Source of the DNA: Ancylomarina sp048268005
GTDB taxonomy: Bacteria > Bacteroidota > Bacteroidia > Bacteroidales > Marinifilaceae
Assembly: GCA_048268005.1 (NCBI GenBank)
Contig: JBLWWJ010000002.1
Span: forward strand, 806,001-870,000
Reading direction: 5' to 3'
DNA length: 64,000 bases
The translations under genes were made by a program, and so were the position numbers. Positions within the stretch are counted from its first letter, which is position 1; each line of letters starts with the position of its first letter. Below, piece by piece: positions 9,496 through 16,988 of the stretch. The notes beneath the pieces are model-generated. The model searched no databases. It saw only the letters and a program-made list of their open reading frames with translations, and was not told where the DNA came from.

Positions 9496-10992
9496 ATGCA
9501 ACAATATATCTTATCCTTAGATCAGGGAACGTCAATTTCAAGAGCTATTATTTTTGATAGAGATGGTAAAATTATTGCTATCTCACAAAAAGAATTTGAA
9601 CAATTTTCTCCTCGTTTAAGTTGGATCGAACAAGATGCCAATGAAATTTGGTATTCACAGGCTTCTGTTGCCGAAGAGGTTATTCATAAGGCTGGTTTAA
9701 AAGCCACAGATATAAAAGCCATTGGAATTACCAATCAAAGGGAAACAACTATCCTTTGGGACAAAGAGACAGGTAAGCCAATTGGAAATGCAATTGTTTG
9801 GCAAGATAGAAGGACATCTCAGTATTGCGATGAACTTAAAGAGAAAGGGCTCGCAGATACAATTAAAGATAAGACCGGTTTGATTTTGGATGCTTACTTC
9901 TCTGGAACCAAAGTTAAATGGTTATTGGATAATATTCCTGGGGCTAGACAAAAGGCAAAAGAAGGCAAGCTCGCTTTTGGTACTGTTGATTCATGGTTAA
10001 TATGGAAATTAACTAAAGGTGCGTGTCATGTCACCGATGTTTCCAATGCCAGTAGAACCATGCTGTTTAATATTAAATCTCTGGAATGGGATAAGGAACT
10101 ATTAGAGCTTTTGGATATTCCCGAAAGTATTTTACCAGAAGTTAAAAGCTCCAGTGAGGTATATGGGATGACTTCAAAATCCTTATTTGGAGAGGAAATT
10201 CCAATTGCAGGTATTTGTGGTGATCAGCAGGCAGCACTTTTTGGTCAAATGTGCCACGAGAAAGGAATGGTTAAAAATACCTATAATACAGGTTGTTTTA
10301 TCCTGATGAATACGGGAGATCAAATTGTAAGGTCAAATAATGATTTAGTCACAACCATTGCCTGGCAAATAGGTGATAAGGTCACTTATGCCCTGGAAGG
10401 AAGTGTTTTTATTGGAGGTGCCGTTATTCAATGGCTTCGCGACCAAATGAACCTGATTCATTCTATTAGTGAAATTGAAGAATTAGCTCTCTCAGAAAAA
10501 GATAATGGAGGTATATATATTGTGCCTGCCTTTACGGGATTAGGTGCACCCTACTGGGATCAATATGCACGAGGAACCTTTTGGGGATTGAATATGGGAA
10601 CTACTCCTGGTCATATAGCTCGTGCCGCACTAGAATCGATTGCCTTACGTTCACGCGATGTATTAAAAGCCATGGAGCGTGATTCTGGTAATTCATTGAC
10701 TCAACTAAGAGCTGGTGGTACGGTATTGAATAAAACGATTATGCAATTTCAAGCTGATGTTTTAGATACTCAGGTGGTACGACCTAATGTGAAAGAAATT
10801 ACTGCTTTAGGATCGGCATATTTGGCTGGATTAGCAGTCGGTTTCTGGAAAGATATTGAGGAGATCAAAAAACATTGGGAAATCACAGAGGTTTATGAGG
10901 CAAAAATGCCAAAAGAAAAGCTGGATAAGACTCTTAAATATTGGAATAGAGCAGTTGGTAGAACCTGTGAATGGTTAGATGCAGAAGATTAA
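9496..10992 (+). CDS. glpK: Glycerol kinase paralogue 1, divergent ATP-site motifs
   Basis: 498 residues of FGGY-family glycerol kinase fold, close in length and sequence to GlpK2 encoded at 13364. Glycerol-site residues are kept: NQRETT, DAYFSGTKVKW, and the catalytic-base motif GICGDQQAALFGQ. Three nucleotide-site motifs differ from the canonical forms. Phosphate-1 is DQGTSISR (Ser13-Ile14) instead of DQGTTSSR. The TYGTGCF glycine is Asn264. The adenosine motif reads LRAGGTVLN (Ala406) instead of LRVDGGAAIN, one residue shorter and without the Asp. It may have altered nucleotide affinity, another polyol substrate, or a regulatory role. It follows padR and ends in its own terminator. Confidence 0.88.
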   Translation: MQQYILSLDQGTSISRAIIFDRDGKIIAISQKEFEQFSPRLSWIEQDANEIWYSQASVAEEVIHKAGLKATDIKAIGITNQRETTILWDKETGKPIGNAIVWQDRRTSQYCDELKEKGLADTIKDKTGLILDAYFSGTKVKWLLDNIPGARQKAKEGKLAFGTVDSWLIWKLTKGACHVTDVSNASRTMLFNIKSLEWDKELLELLDIPESILPEVKSSSEVYGMTSKSLFGEEIPIAGICGDQQAALFGQMCHEKGMVKNTYNTGCFILMNTGDQIVRSNNDLVTTIAWQIGDKVTYALEGSVFIGGAVIQWLRDQMNLIHSISEIEELALSEKDNGGIYIVPAFTGLGAPYWDQYARGTFWGLNMGTTPGHIARAALESIALRSRDVLKAMERDSGNSLTQLRAGGTVLNKTIMQFQADVLDTQVVRPNVKEITALGSAYLAGLAVGFWKDIEEIKKHWEITEVYEAKMPKEKLDKTLKYWNRAVGRTCEWLDAED

Positions 10993-11013
10993 TTCCATTA
11001 ATGATATTTAAAA

Positions 11014-11046
11014 GGGCGATAATTTTACGAATTATCGCCCTTTTTT
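11014..11046 (+). terminator. Terminator of padR-glpK1
   Basis: Perfect 11-bp stem GGGCGATAATT / AATTATCGCCC with a 5-nt loop, followed by six T. Confidence 0.93.
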
Positions 11047-11270
11047 AATTTATAGACTCATATAAAAGAAAAATATCTTTAATTAAAACTTAAATATTTT
11101 ATAGAAAACACTTTTTTTTTATAATGGGTTTTGATCAAAATTATTGATTTGAATTTATCTGATAGAATCATTGGTTGATGTGTTTTTGCCTTAGAGTATG
11201 TGTAAACTTATGCTTATTAGATGCTTATCTGTTTTTGTTAGATTATTTCTAAATAAACAAAGTTAAATGA

Positions 11271-11291
11271 TATACTTTGTATCACTATGTA
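11271..11291 (+). promoter_or_regulatory. glp box A of glpD1 (putative operator over the -33 element)
   Basis: A 21-bp box beginning TATACTTTG and ending CTATGTA. Its reverse complement recurs 69 bases downstream (18 of 21 positions match). It overlaps the TTTG -33 element. A related box occupies the same place in front of glpD2. Confidence 0.6.
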
Positions 11292-11307
11292 TTTTTTTAT
11301 AGGTTTG
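11276..11307 (+). promoter_or_regulatory. Promoter of glpD1
   Basis: TTTG (11276-11279), a 20-bp spacer and TAGGTTTG (11300-11307) form a Bacteroidota-type promoter. The equivalent positions before glpD2 give TTTG-N19-TAAGTTTG, so the element is conserved in both copies. The transcript would have a leader of about 165 bases. Confidence 0.7.
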
Positions 11308-11360
11308 AAATGTCAGCAAATAAAATCATATAAGCATTGCTTATATATTTTTTATCAGCC

Positions 11361-11381
11361 TACATAGTATTGCAAAGTATA
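11361..11381 (-). promoter_or_regulatory. glp box B of glpD1 (inverted copy of box A)
   Basis: Inverted 21-bp copy of box A (starts TACATAG, ends TTGCAAAGTATA), about 50 bases downstream of the predicted start site. It has no -7 element at the right distance on the - strand. It therefore looks like a second protein-binding site, or one arm of an RNA stem, and not a reverse promoter. Confidence 0.55.
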
Positions 11382-11478
11382 GTCCGATGTTATGTATTCT
11401 GAAAGAGAAATTATTCAAATTGATTTATTAATCAGTTTGAAAACTTCAGTTAGAAACTAATTATAAAAAGGAACTAAG

Positions 11479-13047
11479 ATGTTAATGGTACGTGAAAATA
11501 TGATCTCTGAGGTACAAAAGACAAACCAGATATGGGATGTCGTTATTGTTGGAGGAGGAGCGTCTGGATTAGGAGCAGCACTTGAAGCCGTTACTCGTGG
11601 AATGAAAACCTTATTATTAGAACAAGACGATTTTACCAAGGGAACTTCAAGTAGAAGTACAAAACTAGTTCATGGTGGCGTAAGATATTTAGCACAGGGA
11701 AATATTGCTTTGGTTTTAGAGGCTCTTAGAGAAAGAGGTTTGATGAAACAAAATGCCCCTCACTTGGTAAAAGATCAATCTTTTATTATTCCAAGTTATA
11801 GTTGGTGGGTAAAGCCTTATTATACACTAGGTTTAACTGCTTACGATTTTATGGCTGGCCGTTTAGGACTTGGTCGTTCCTTGCCTTATTCGAGAAAGAG
11901 AACGCTTAAAAATATACCAACATTAAAGCAAAAAGGTCTTAGAGGTGGTGTTGTTTACCACGATGGACAATTTGATGATGCACGTTATGGAATTAATCTG
12001 TGTCAATCATTTGTTGAAAATGGTGGAACAGCTCTTAATTACATGAAAGTTGTTGGCTTAAATAAAACAGAAAGTAAAATTTCAGGTGTAGCTGCAATCG
12101 ATGGAGAAACGGGTGAAAGAATTGATATTAAAGCAAAAGTTGTTATTAACGCAACGGGTGTATTTGTTGATGATATTATTAAAATGGATGCGCCTAAATC
12201 GAGAGATATTGTTTGTGTAAGTCAAGGGGTTCATCTTGTTTTGGATAAAGAATTTGTCCCCAACGATTATGCCATCATGATTCCAAAAACAGATGATGGT
12301 CGTGTATTATTTGCGGTCCCTTGGCATAATAAAGTTGTTGTTGGGACAACCGACGTTCAAAAGGAAATTGCAGAGTTGGAACCACAAGCTCTTGAAGAAG
12401 AAATTGAATTTATTCTTGAAACGGCTGGTCGTTTTCTGGCAAAAGCACCTAAACGTTCCGATGTAAAATCTGTTTTTGCTGGATTGCGTCCATTGGCTGC
12501 ACCTACAGAAGACGGTAAAAAAACAAAAGAGATTTCAAGAGGACACAAGATTTATACTTCAGATGCGGGTTTAATAACGATTACTGGAGGTAAGTGGACA
12601 ACTTATCGCCAAATGGCAGAGGAAGTTGTCGATGCTGCCTCAAAAGTGTCCGCTTATCCAATAAAAAAGTCAATTACTCGAAATTTGCCTATTCACGGTT
12701 GGAAAAAGCATGTTGATTTGACAGATCCATTGTATTTTTACGGGTCTGATTCTGAGAAGATTCGAGCTTTAGCTGAGGAAGAAAAGGATTTAGGTCATTA
12801 TTTAAGTAAGGATCTGGGTATAATAAAGGCACAAGTCGTTTGGGCTGCTCGACATGAAATGGCTCGTACGGTTGAAGATGTTTTATCAAGAAGAACAAGA
12901 GCTTTATTATTGGATGCCAGAGAAAGTGCAAGAATAGCTCCTGAAGTAGCTCAATTATTAGCTAAAGAATTAGATTTTGATTCCCAATGGGAAGCGGATC
13001 AGGTAGAGAAGTATCAGGCTTTAGCTTTGAAATATGTATTAAACTAA
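11479..13047 (+). CDS. glpD: FAD-dependent glycerol-3-phosphate dehydrogenase, copy 1
   Basis: 522 residues, the size of GlpD/GlpA. It oxidises sn-glycerol-3-phosphate to dihydroxyacetone phosphate and passes electrons to the quinone pool at the inner face of the membrane. The N-terminal FAD motif is VVIVGGGASGLGAALEA (residues 21-37), followed by KGTSSRSTKLVHGGVRYL. The ITGGKWTTYRQMAEE block lies near residue 370. Roughly four residues in five match copy 2 at 16989. ATG 11479 is used; in-frame ATGs at 11485 and 11500 are also possible. It is a single-gene unit with its own promoter and boxes. Quinone-linked GlpD is more likely than the anaerobic GlpA because no glpB or glpC is present. Confidence 0.92.
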   Translation: MLMVRENMISEVQKTNQIWDVVIVGGGASGLGAALEAVTRGMKTLLLEQDDFTKGTSSRSTKLVHGGVRYLAQGNIALVLEALRERGLMKQNAPHLVKDQSFIIPSYSWWVKPYYTLGLTAYDFMAGRLGLGRSLPYSRKRTLKNIPTLKQKGLRGGVVYHDGQFDDARYGINLCQSFVENGGTALNYMKVVGLNKTESKISGVAAIDGETGERIDIKAKVVINATGVFVDDIIKMDAPKSRDIVCVSQGVHLVLDKEFVPNDYAIMIPKTDDGRVLFAVPWHNKVVVGTTDVQKEIAELEPQALEEEIEFILETAGRFLAKAPKRSDVKSVFAGLRPLAAPTEDGKKTKEISRGHKIYTSDAGLITITGGKWTTYRQMAEEVVDAASKVSAYPIKKSITRNLPIHGWKKHVDLTDPLYFYGSDSEKIRALAEEEKDLGHYLSKDLGIIKAQVVWAARHEMARTVEDVLSRRTRALLLDARESARIAPEVAQLLAKELDFDSQWEADQVEKYQALALKYVLN

Positions 13048-13138
13048 GAAAATAAGCTTTTGAACTGGTGGATTTATAAATAATAAATAAACCCATTGTT
13101 TCAGGTTCACAGAGTTTAAAAGCCAATATAATTGACCC

Positions 13139-13174
13139 TTAAGATGAGTGATTGCTTCCAAGCATTCATCTTAA
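13139..13174 (+). other. Long stem-loop after glpD1
   Basis: Arms 13139-13154 and 13159-13174 form a 16-bp stem (15 pairs including one G-T, one mismatch) with a CTTC loop. There is no T run after it. It is either a transcript-end or stability structure, or a weak terminator about 90 bases past glpD1. Confidence 0.5.
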
Positions 13175-13257
13175 ATCCTCTAAAAAGTAGCAATATTTAT
13201 TGAAGAAAGGAGTGTGCTGACCACTCGAATAATTTTTGCTATTTTTTTTCGCTCTAA

Positions 13258-13271
13258 TGCAAACGATTACA
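13258..13271 (+). promoter_or_regulatory. LacI/CcpA-type operator-like site upstream of glpK2
   Basis: TGCAAACGATTACA fits the degenerate cre consensus TGNAANCGNTNNCA at every defined position, 92 bases before glpK2. A near copy (CGGAAACGATTGCA) lies upstream of pfkA at 25991. No LacI-family gene is in the window, so the regulator is unknown. Confidence 0.4.
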
Positions 13272-13363
13272 ATATGCTTTCGTAATAAGTCGTTTAGAGT
13301 TTACTGTTTAGCTTACAACTAAAAAATCATATTTACTAACCAAACCCCAAAATTAAAACTAAA

Positions 13364-14857
13364 ATGAAAGACAAGTTTATTCTATCCTTAGATCAAGGTA
13401 CAACTAGCTCGAGAGCGATTGTTTTCAATAAAAAAGGTGAGATGGTAAGTTCTGCTCAAAAGGAATTTACTCAGATATTTCCACAACCAGGATGGGTAGA
13501 GCATGATGCCAATGAAATTTGGTCGACACAGGCGGGTGTTGCAGCAGAAGCTATTGTACGTGCAGGAGTTAATGGATTAAGCATTGCCGGAATTGGTATT
13601 ACAAATCAAAGAGAAACAACAGTAGTTTGGGATCGTGAGACAAGTGAACCTATATATAATGCTATCGTTTGGCAAGATCGTCGTACTTCAAAATATTGTG
13701 ATGAGTTAAGAGCTAATGGACATGCAGAAATGATCCAGGACAAAACGGGTTTAATTATTGATTCTTATTTTTCGGGAACTAAAGTAAAGTGGATTCTTGA
13801 TAATGTAGAAGGGGCTCGTGAGAAGGCAGAAGCTGGTAAATTAGCTTTTGGAACAATCGATTCCTGGCTAATTTGGAAATTAACTCAAGGTAAAGTTCAC
13901 GTAACTGATGTCACAAATGCCAGTAGAACTTTATTATATAATATCAATACGCTGGAATGGGATACTGAGATGTTAGAACTTCTTAATGTTCCTTTGAGTA
14001 TGCTTCCTGAAGTGAAATCATCTTCAGAAATCTACGGGCATACTGTAACCACTCTTTTTGCACATGCGGTGCCTATCTCAGGTATAGCAGGTGATCAGCA
14101 AGCTGCAACTTTCGGACAAATGTGTATAAAGCCTGGTTCGGTTAAAAACACATACGGAACAGGTTGTTTCATGCTTTGTAATACAGGAAACAAGCCTGTG
14201 AAATCTAAAAATAATTTATTGACTACCATAGGTTGGCAAATTAATGGCGAAACCACATATTGTCTTGAAGGAAGTATTTTCATGGGCGGGGCTATTGTAC
14301 AATGGTTGCGTGATGGATTAGGAATTATTAAATCTTCTGCCGATGTAGAAGCATTAGCAATTTCGGTTGAAGATAATGGTGGTGTATTTATGGTTCCTGC
14401 TCTTACAGGTTTAGGAGCGCCACATTGGGATCAGTATGCAAGAGGAACGATTGTTGGTTTAACTCGTGGTTCAACAGCAGCACATATTGCTAGAGCAGCA
14501 CTGGAAGGTATTGCTTTTCAGGTGATGGATGTATTAAAAGCTATGGAAGCTGATGCTGGTATAGAAATTAGAGAGCTACGTGTTGATGGTGGAGCAGCTA
14601 TTAATGACTTATTAATGCAATTCCAATCAGATATGCTTGATGCACCAGTTTATAGGCCTAAAACTCTTGAAACAACAGCTTTGGGAGCAGCTTACTTAGC
14701 AGGTTTGGCAGTTGGATACTGGGATGGTGTGGAAGATATTCAGAGCCAATGGGCTATTGATAGAAAATTTGAACCGGAAATGGCTAAGGAGGAATCTCAA
14801 AGATTAATTATAGGTTGGGATAAAGCTCTAGGTCGTTCAAAGAATTGGGACATTTAA
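13364..14857 (+). CDS. glpK: Glycerol kinase, canonical copy
   Basis: 497 residues. It phosphorylates glycerol with ATP to sn-glycerol-3-phosphate in the cytoplasm. All signature motifs are standard: DQGTTSSRAI (phosphate-1), NQRETTVVWD and DSYFSGTKVKW (glycerol site), GIAGDQQAATFGQ (catalytic Asp), KNTYGTGCFML (phosphate-2) and LRVDGGAAINDLLMQFQSD (adenosine). It is followed after 118 bases by glpF, the usual kinase-facilitator pair. Compared with the paralogue at 9496, this copy keeps every expected nucleotide-site residue and is the likely main glycerol kinase. Confidence 0.96.
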   Translation: MKDKFILSLDQGTTSSRAIVFNKKGEMVSSAQKEFTQIFPQPGWVEHDANEIWSTQAGVAAEAIVRAGVNGLSIAGIGITNQRETTVVWDRETSEPIYNAIVWQDRRTSKYCDELRANGHAEMIQDKTGLIIDSYFSGTKVKWILDNVEGAREKAEAGKLAFGTIDSWLIWKLTQGKVHVTDVTNASRTLLYNINTLEWDTEMLELLNVPLSMLPEVKSSSEIYGHTVTTLFAHAVPISGIAGDQQAATFGQMCIKPGSVKNTYGTGCFMLCNTGNKPVKSKNNLLTTIGWQINGETTYCLEGSIFMGGAIVQWLRDGLGIIKSSADVEALAISVEDNGGVFMVPALTGLGAPHWDQYARGTIVGLTRGSTAAHIARAALEGIAFQVMDVLKAMEADAGIEIRELRVDGGAAINDLLMQFQSDMLDAPVYRPKTLETTALGAAYLAGLAVGYWDGVEDIQSQWAIDRKFEPEMAKEESQRLIIGWDKALGRSKNWDI

Positions 14858-14975
14858 GCCTAAATACCAGATTTTTATAAAGAAGAATACCAGAATTGTT
14901 GATGATGAATGATGAAGGTAAGTGTTTTTGGTATTCTTCATTTTAATATAATTATAACCGTTAATAGATTTTATT

Positions 14976-15710
14976 ATGAGTGAGTTTATAGCCGAATTTT
15001 TAGGCACAATGTTATTGATTTTATTAGGAAATGGTGTAGTAGCCAATGTTGTATTGAATGGAACAAAAGGTAATAATGGTGGCTGGATGGTTATTACCAT
15101 GGGATGGGGATTAGCTGTATTTGTTGGTGTTGCTGTTGCTGGTCCTATTTCAGGAGCACATATTAACCCGGCTGTTACTATTGGTCTTGCATTAGCAGGT
15201 ATGTTTGCCTGGGCAAAAGTTGGTTTGTTTATCCTTGCACAAATGTTAGGTGCTGCAATGGGAGCTTTCTTGGTTTGGTTAATGTATCGTGATCATTTTA
15301 ACTCTACCGAATGTGGTGGTTCTAAATTGGCTTGTTTCTCTACAGGTCCTGCTATTCGTAATATTAGTAGCAATGCGATAAGCGAAATCATTGGTGCATT
15401 TGTATTAATGTTTGTCATTTTTTATTTAGCAGGTCCATCTCTTCAGGCATCTGGAATGGAAGGTGCTAAAATCGGTTTAGGAACTCTTGGTGCTCTTCCT
15501 GTTGCTCTTCTTGTTGTTGCTATTGGTCTTTCTTTAGGCGGAACAACAGGTTATGCTATTAATCCAGCACGTGACTTAGGTCCAAGAGTTATGCACGCTA
15601 TATTGCCCATGAAGAATAAAGGTACTAGCGATTGGGGATATGCTTTAGTGCCTATCGTAGCTCCAGTATTGGGAGCAGCTATTGCAGCTTTCATGTTTAT
15701 GAGCCTTTAA
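14976..15710 (+). CDS. glpF: Glycerol facilitator, aquaglyceroporin
   Basis: 244-residue MIP-family channel with six membrane helices and two half-helix NPA motifs: GAHINPAVTIG (NPA at 64-66) and GYAINPARDLGPR (NPA at 196-198). The Asp (200) after the second NPAR is the residue that marks glycerol-conducting members rather than pure water channels. It lets glycerol enter by diffusion, where GlpK traps it. It lies between glpK2 and a small outer-membrane barrel gene, all on one strand. Confidence 0.95.
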   Translation: MSEFIAEFLGTMLLILLGNGVVANVVLNGTKGNNGGWMVITMGWGLAVFVGVAVAGPISGAHINPAVTIGLALAGMFAWAKVGLFILAQMLGAAMGAFLVWLMYRDHFNSTECGGSKLACFSTGPAIRNISSNAISEIIGAFVLMFVIFYLAGPSLQASGMEGAKIGLGTLGALPVALLVVAIGLSLGGTTGYAINPARDLGPRVMHAILPMKNKGTSDWGYALVPIVAPVLGAAIAAFMFMSL

Positions 15711-15739
15711 CTTACAAACTAACCTAAAATTAAAACAAG

Positions 15740-15779
15740 CTCTGTAAAGTGAATTTTATTAGAAAGACACTTTACAGAG
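15740..15779 (+). other. Perfect 12-bp inverted repeat between glpF and the outer-membrane barrel gene
   Basis: CTCTGTAAAGTG (15740-15751) and CACTTTACAGAG (15768-15779) with a 16-base loop, ending 16 bases before the next ATG. There is no T run. It could be an mRNA processing or stability hairpin, a translation-blocking structure, or an operator. Confidence 0.55.
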
Positions 15780-15795
15780 ACTAAGCTTACATCTT

Positions 15796-16518
15796 ATGAA
15801 AAAAAATACATTTAGATTAGCATTTTTGCTAGTCCTTACCATACTATTGTCTTCAAATTTGACAACAAACGCACAAGGAAAAGTAACCGTAAGCCCATCT
15901 CTTACATCTCGTCATTACTGGAGAGGTATCATGGTAAGTAACACGGCCAACCTGGAAGTAGATATGGCATACAATAATAAGAATTTCACTTTTGGTGCCT
16001 GGGGAGGATATGGTTTAGATAATACCTATTCAGAGTTCGATTTTCATGTAGGATACAAATTCAACGAATATGTGAATGTTGCCGTTTGGGATTTATTTGC
16101 CAATAGAGATAGAGCAACCATTGACGATTACAATTATCTGGATTTGGATAGAAAAACAACCAATCACCTTATAGATGCAACGATAAATATCAATTTTGGT
16201 GAGAAGTTTCCTTTAACTGCTAGTTGGAGTACGATGCTTTATGGTCGTGATTTAAACGCTGAAGGCAAACAAAATTATTCATCATACTTGGAGTTAGGAT
16301 ACCCAGTTGAAATAGGTGGTCAGAATATTTCATTCTTTGCTGGTATGAATATGTTTGAGGAGTGTGTTTACGGGCAAAGCTTTGGTTTTGTAAATATTGG
16401 AGCATCTGCTAGTCATGATATTAAACTGACAGATAACTACTCTGTATCTGCCTGGGCTAAAATTGCAATTAACCCTCAAGCTGAAACGGCAAACCTTATT
16501 TTTGGAGTTAATTTTTAA
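15796..16518 (+). CDS. Small outer-membrane beta-barrel protein of the glycerol cluster
   Basis: 240 residues. Signal peptide (MKKNTFRLAFLLVLTILLSS) with probable cleavage after TTNAQ. The rest alternates polar and aromatic residues typical of an outer-membrane barrel (SLTSRHYWRGIMVSNTANLE, FTFGAWGGYGLDN, LTASWSTMLYGRD) and ends in Phe (LIFGVNF). The N-terminal SRHYWRG block recalls the TIGR02001-type outer-membrane proteins. It lies 85 bases after glpF and is closed by a terminator. Its position suggests a channel for glycerol or a glycerol ester, but nothing in the sequence fixes the substrate. Confidence 0.7.
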   Translation: MKKNTFRLAFLLVLTILLSSNLTTNAQGKVTVSPSLTSRHYWRGIMVSNTANLEVDMAYNNKNFTFGAWGGYGLDNTYSEFDFHVGYKFNEYVNVAVWDLFANRDRATIDDYNYLDLDRKTTNHLIDATININFGEKFPLTASWSTMLYGRDLNAEGKQNYSSYLELGYPVEIGGQNISFFAGMNMFEECVYGQSFGFVNIGASASHDIKLTDNYSVSAWAKIAINPQAETANLIFGVNF

Positions 16519-16535
16519 TTGTTTTACAGATTTAT

Positions 16536-16573
16536 AAGAGTGAGTCAAGTTTAATTGATTCACTCTTTTTTTC
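16536..16573 (+). terminator. Terminator of glpK2-glpF-barrel unit
   Basis: A 13-bp stem AAGAGTGAGTCAA / TTGATTCACTCTT (one G-T pair) with a 6-nt loop, followed by a run of T. Confidence 0.92.
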
Positions 16574-16684
16574 GTGATGTATAACCAGGATGGTTCATAA
16601 ATAGGAGCATATTACTTAGGGATTAAATGATTAATATCTCTGATTTTAAATTAGACCGATTATGAATAGTGAATAAATGTTAAA

Positions 16685-16705
16685 TGTACTTTGCATAGCT
16701 ATGTA
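16685..16705 (+). promoter_or_regulatory. glp box A of glpD2
   Basis: A 21-bp box (TGTACTTTGCA...CTATGTA), counterpart of box A before glpD1 and likewise covering the -33 element. It is followed in both leaders by a run of seven or eight T. Confidence 0.55.
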
Positions 16706-16720
16706 TTTTTTTTAAGTTTG
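16690..16720 (+). promoter_or_regulatory. Promoter of the glpD2 operon
   Basis: TTTG (16690-16693), a 19-bp spacer and TAAGTTTG (16713-16720), an exact Bacteroidota consensus promoter. It aligns with the glpD1 promoter. Confidence 0.75.
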
Positions 16721-16771
16721 TCAGCACTAGAGATGAAAAGTGCTTTGATTGGCATATATTTTTTTTCTAAG

Positions 16772-16792
16772 CACATAGTATTGCAATGTATC
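16772..16792 (-). promoter_or_regulatory. glp box B of glpD2 (inverted)
   Basis: Contains ACATAGTATTGCAATGTAT, nearly identical to box B of glpD1 and inverted relative to box A (14 of 21 positions). A shared ATGTATTCT follows in both leaders, at 11392 and 16802. Confidence 0.5.
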
Positions 16793-16827
16793 TGATTATA
16801 AAATGTATTCTAAAAAAATAATTTGAC

Positions 16828-16974
16828 ATGGAACAGCAAAATGATATGATCTCTGAATTTAATGCTACCATGAATCGATTTTATAATTTTTTCTCTGATT
16901 TATTAGATGAAGAAATGAATAAAAAAGAAGATGCTGGTTTTCAGAATTCAAATAAAAATGCGAGTAATAAGTAA
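16828..16974 (+). CDS. Small ORF (48 aa) leading the glpD2 operon
   Basis: ATG at 16828 opens a 48-codon frame, MEQQNDMISEFNATMNRFYN then FFSDLLDEEMNKKEDAGFQN and a Lys/Asn tail, ending TAA 14 bases before glpD2. It lies fully inside the expected transcript. No family was recognised. It is hydrophilic, with a possible amphipathic helix at about residues 8-30. The 13 bases ATATGATCTCTGA recur at the start of glpD1, so part may derive from a duplicated glpD start. glpD1 has no equivalent ORF. It could be a leader peptide, a small regulator or a chance frame. Confidence 0.45.
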   Translation: MEQQNDMISEFNATMNRFYNFFSDLLDEEMNKKEDAGFQNSNKNASNK

Positions 16975-16988
16975 TAAAGAAAGCAAAA

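Larger units (their letters stand above)
10993..11478. other. glpK1-glpD1 intergenic region with long regulatory leader
   Basis: A 486-base gap. It contains the glpK1 terminator, an AT-rich stretch to about 11265 in which nothing was recognised, a promoter at 11276-11307, and two inverted copies of a 21-bp box (11271-11291 and 11361-11381). From about 11262 to 11400 it aligns with the region upstream of glpD2 (about 16680-16810). The spacing and order of the conserved blocks are the same. Confidence 0.75.
13048..13363. other. glpD1-glpK2 intergenic region
   Basis: A 316-base gap holding the stem-loop at 13139-13174 and a LacI-type operator-like palindrome at 13258-13271. No clear TTTG-N19-TAnnTTTG promoter was found for glpK2. 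No small ORF was recognised. Confidence 0.5.

Noticed and set aside
9496..10992. GlpK1 as a pseudogene
   Set aside because: The frame is intact at full length, the fold-wide motifs and catalytic Asp are kept, and it has a clean terminator. The changes are confined to the nucleotide site, which suggests altered function, not decay.
11271..11381. The inverted boxes before glpD1 as the ends of an invertible (phase-variable) promoter
   Set aside because: The arms are imperfect (18/21 in glpD1, 14/21 in glpD2), the segment is only about 110 bases, no recombinase gene is near, and both copies have the promoter in the same, productive orientation.
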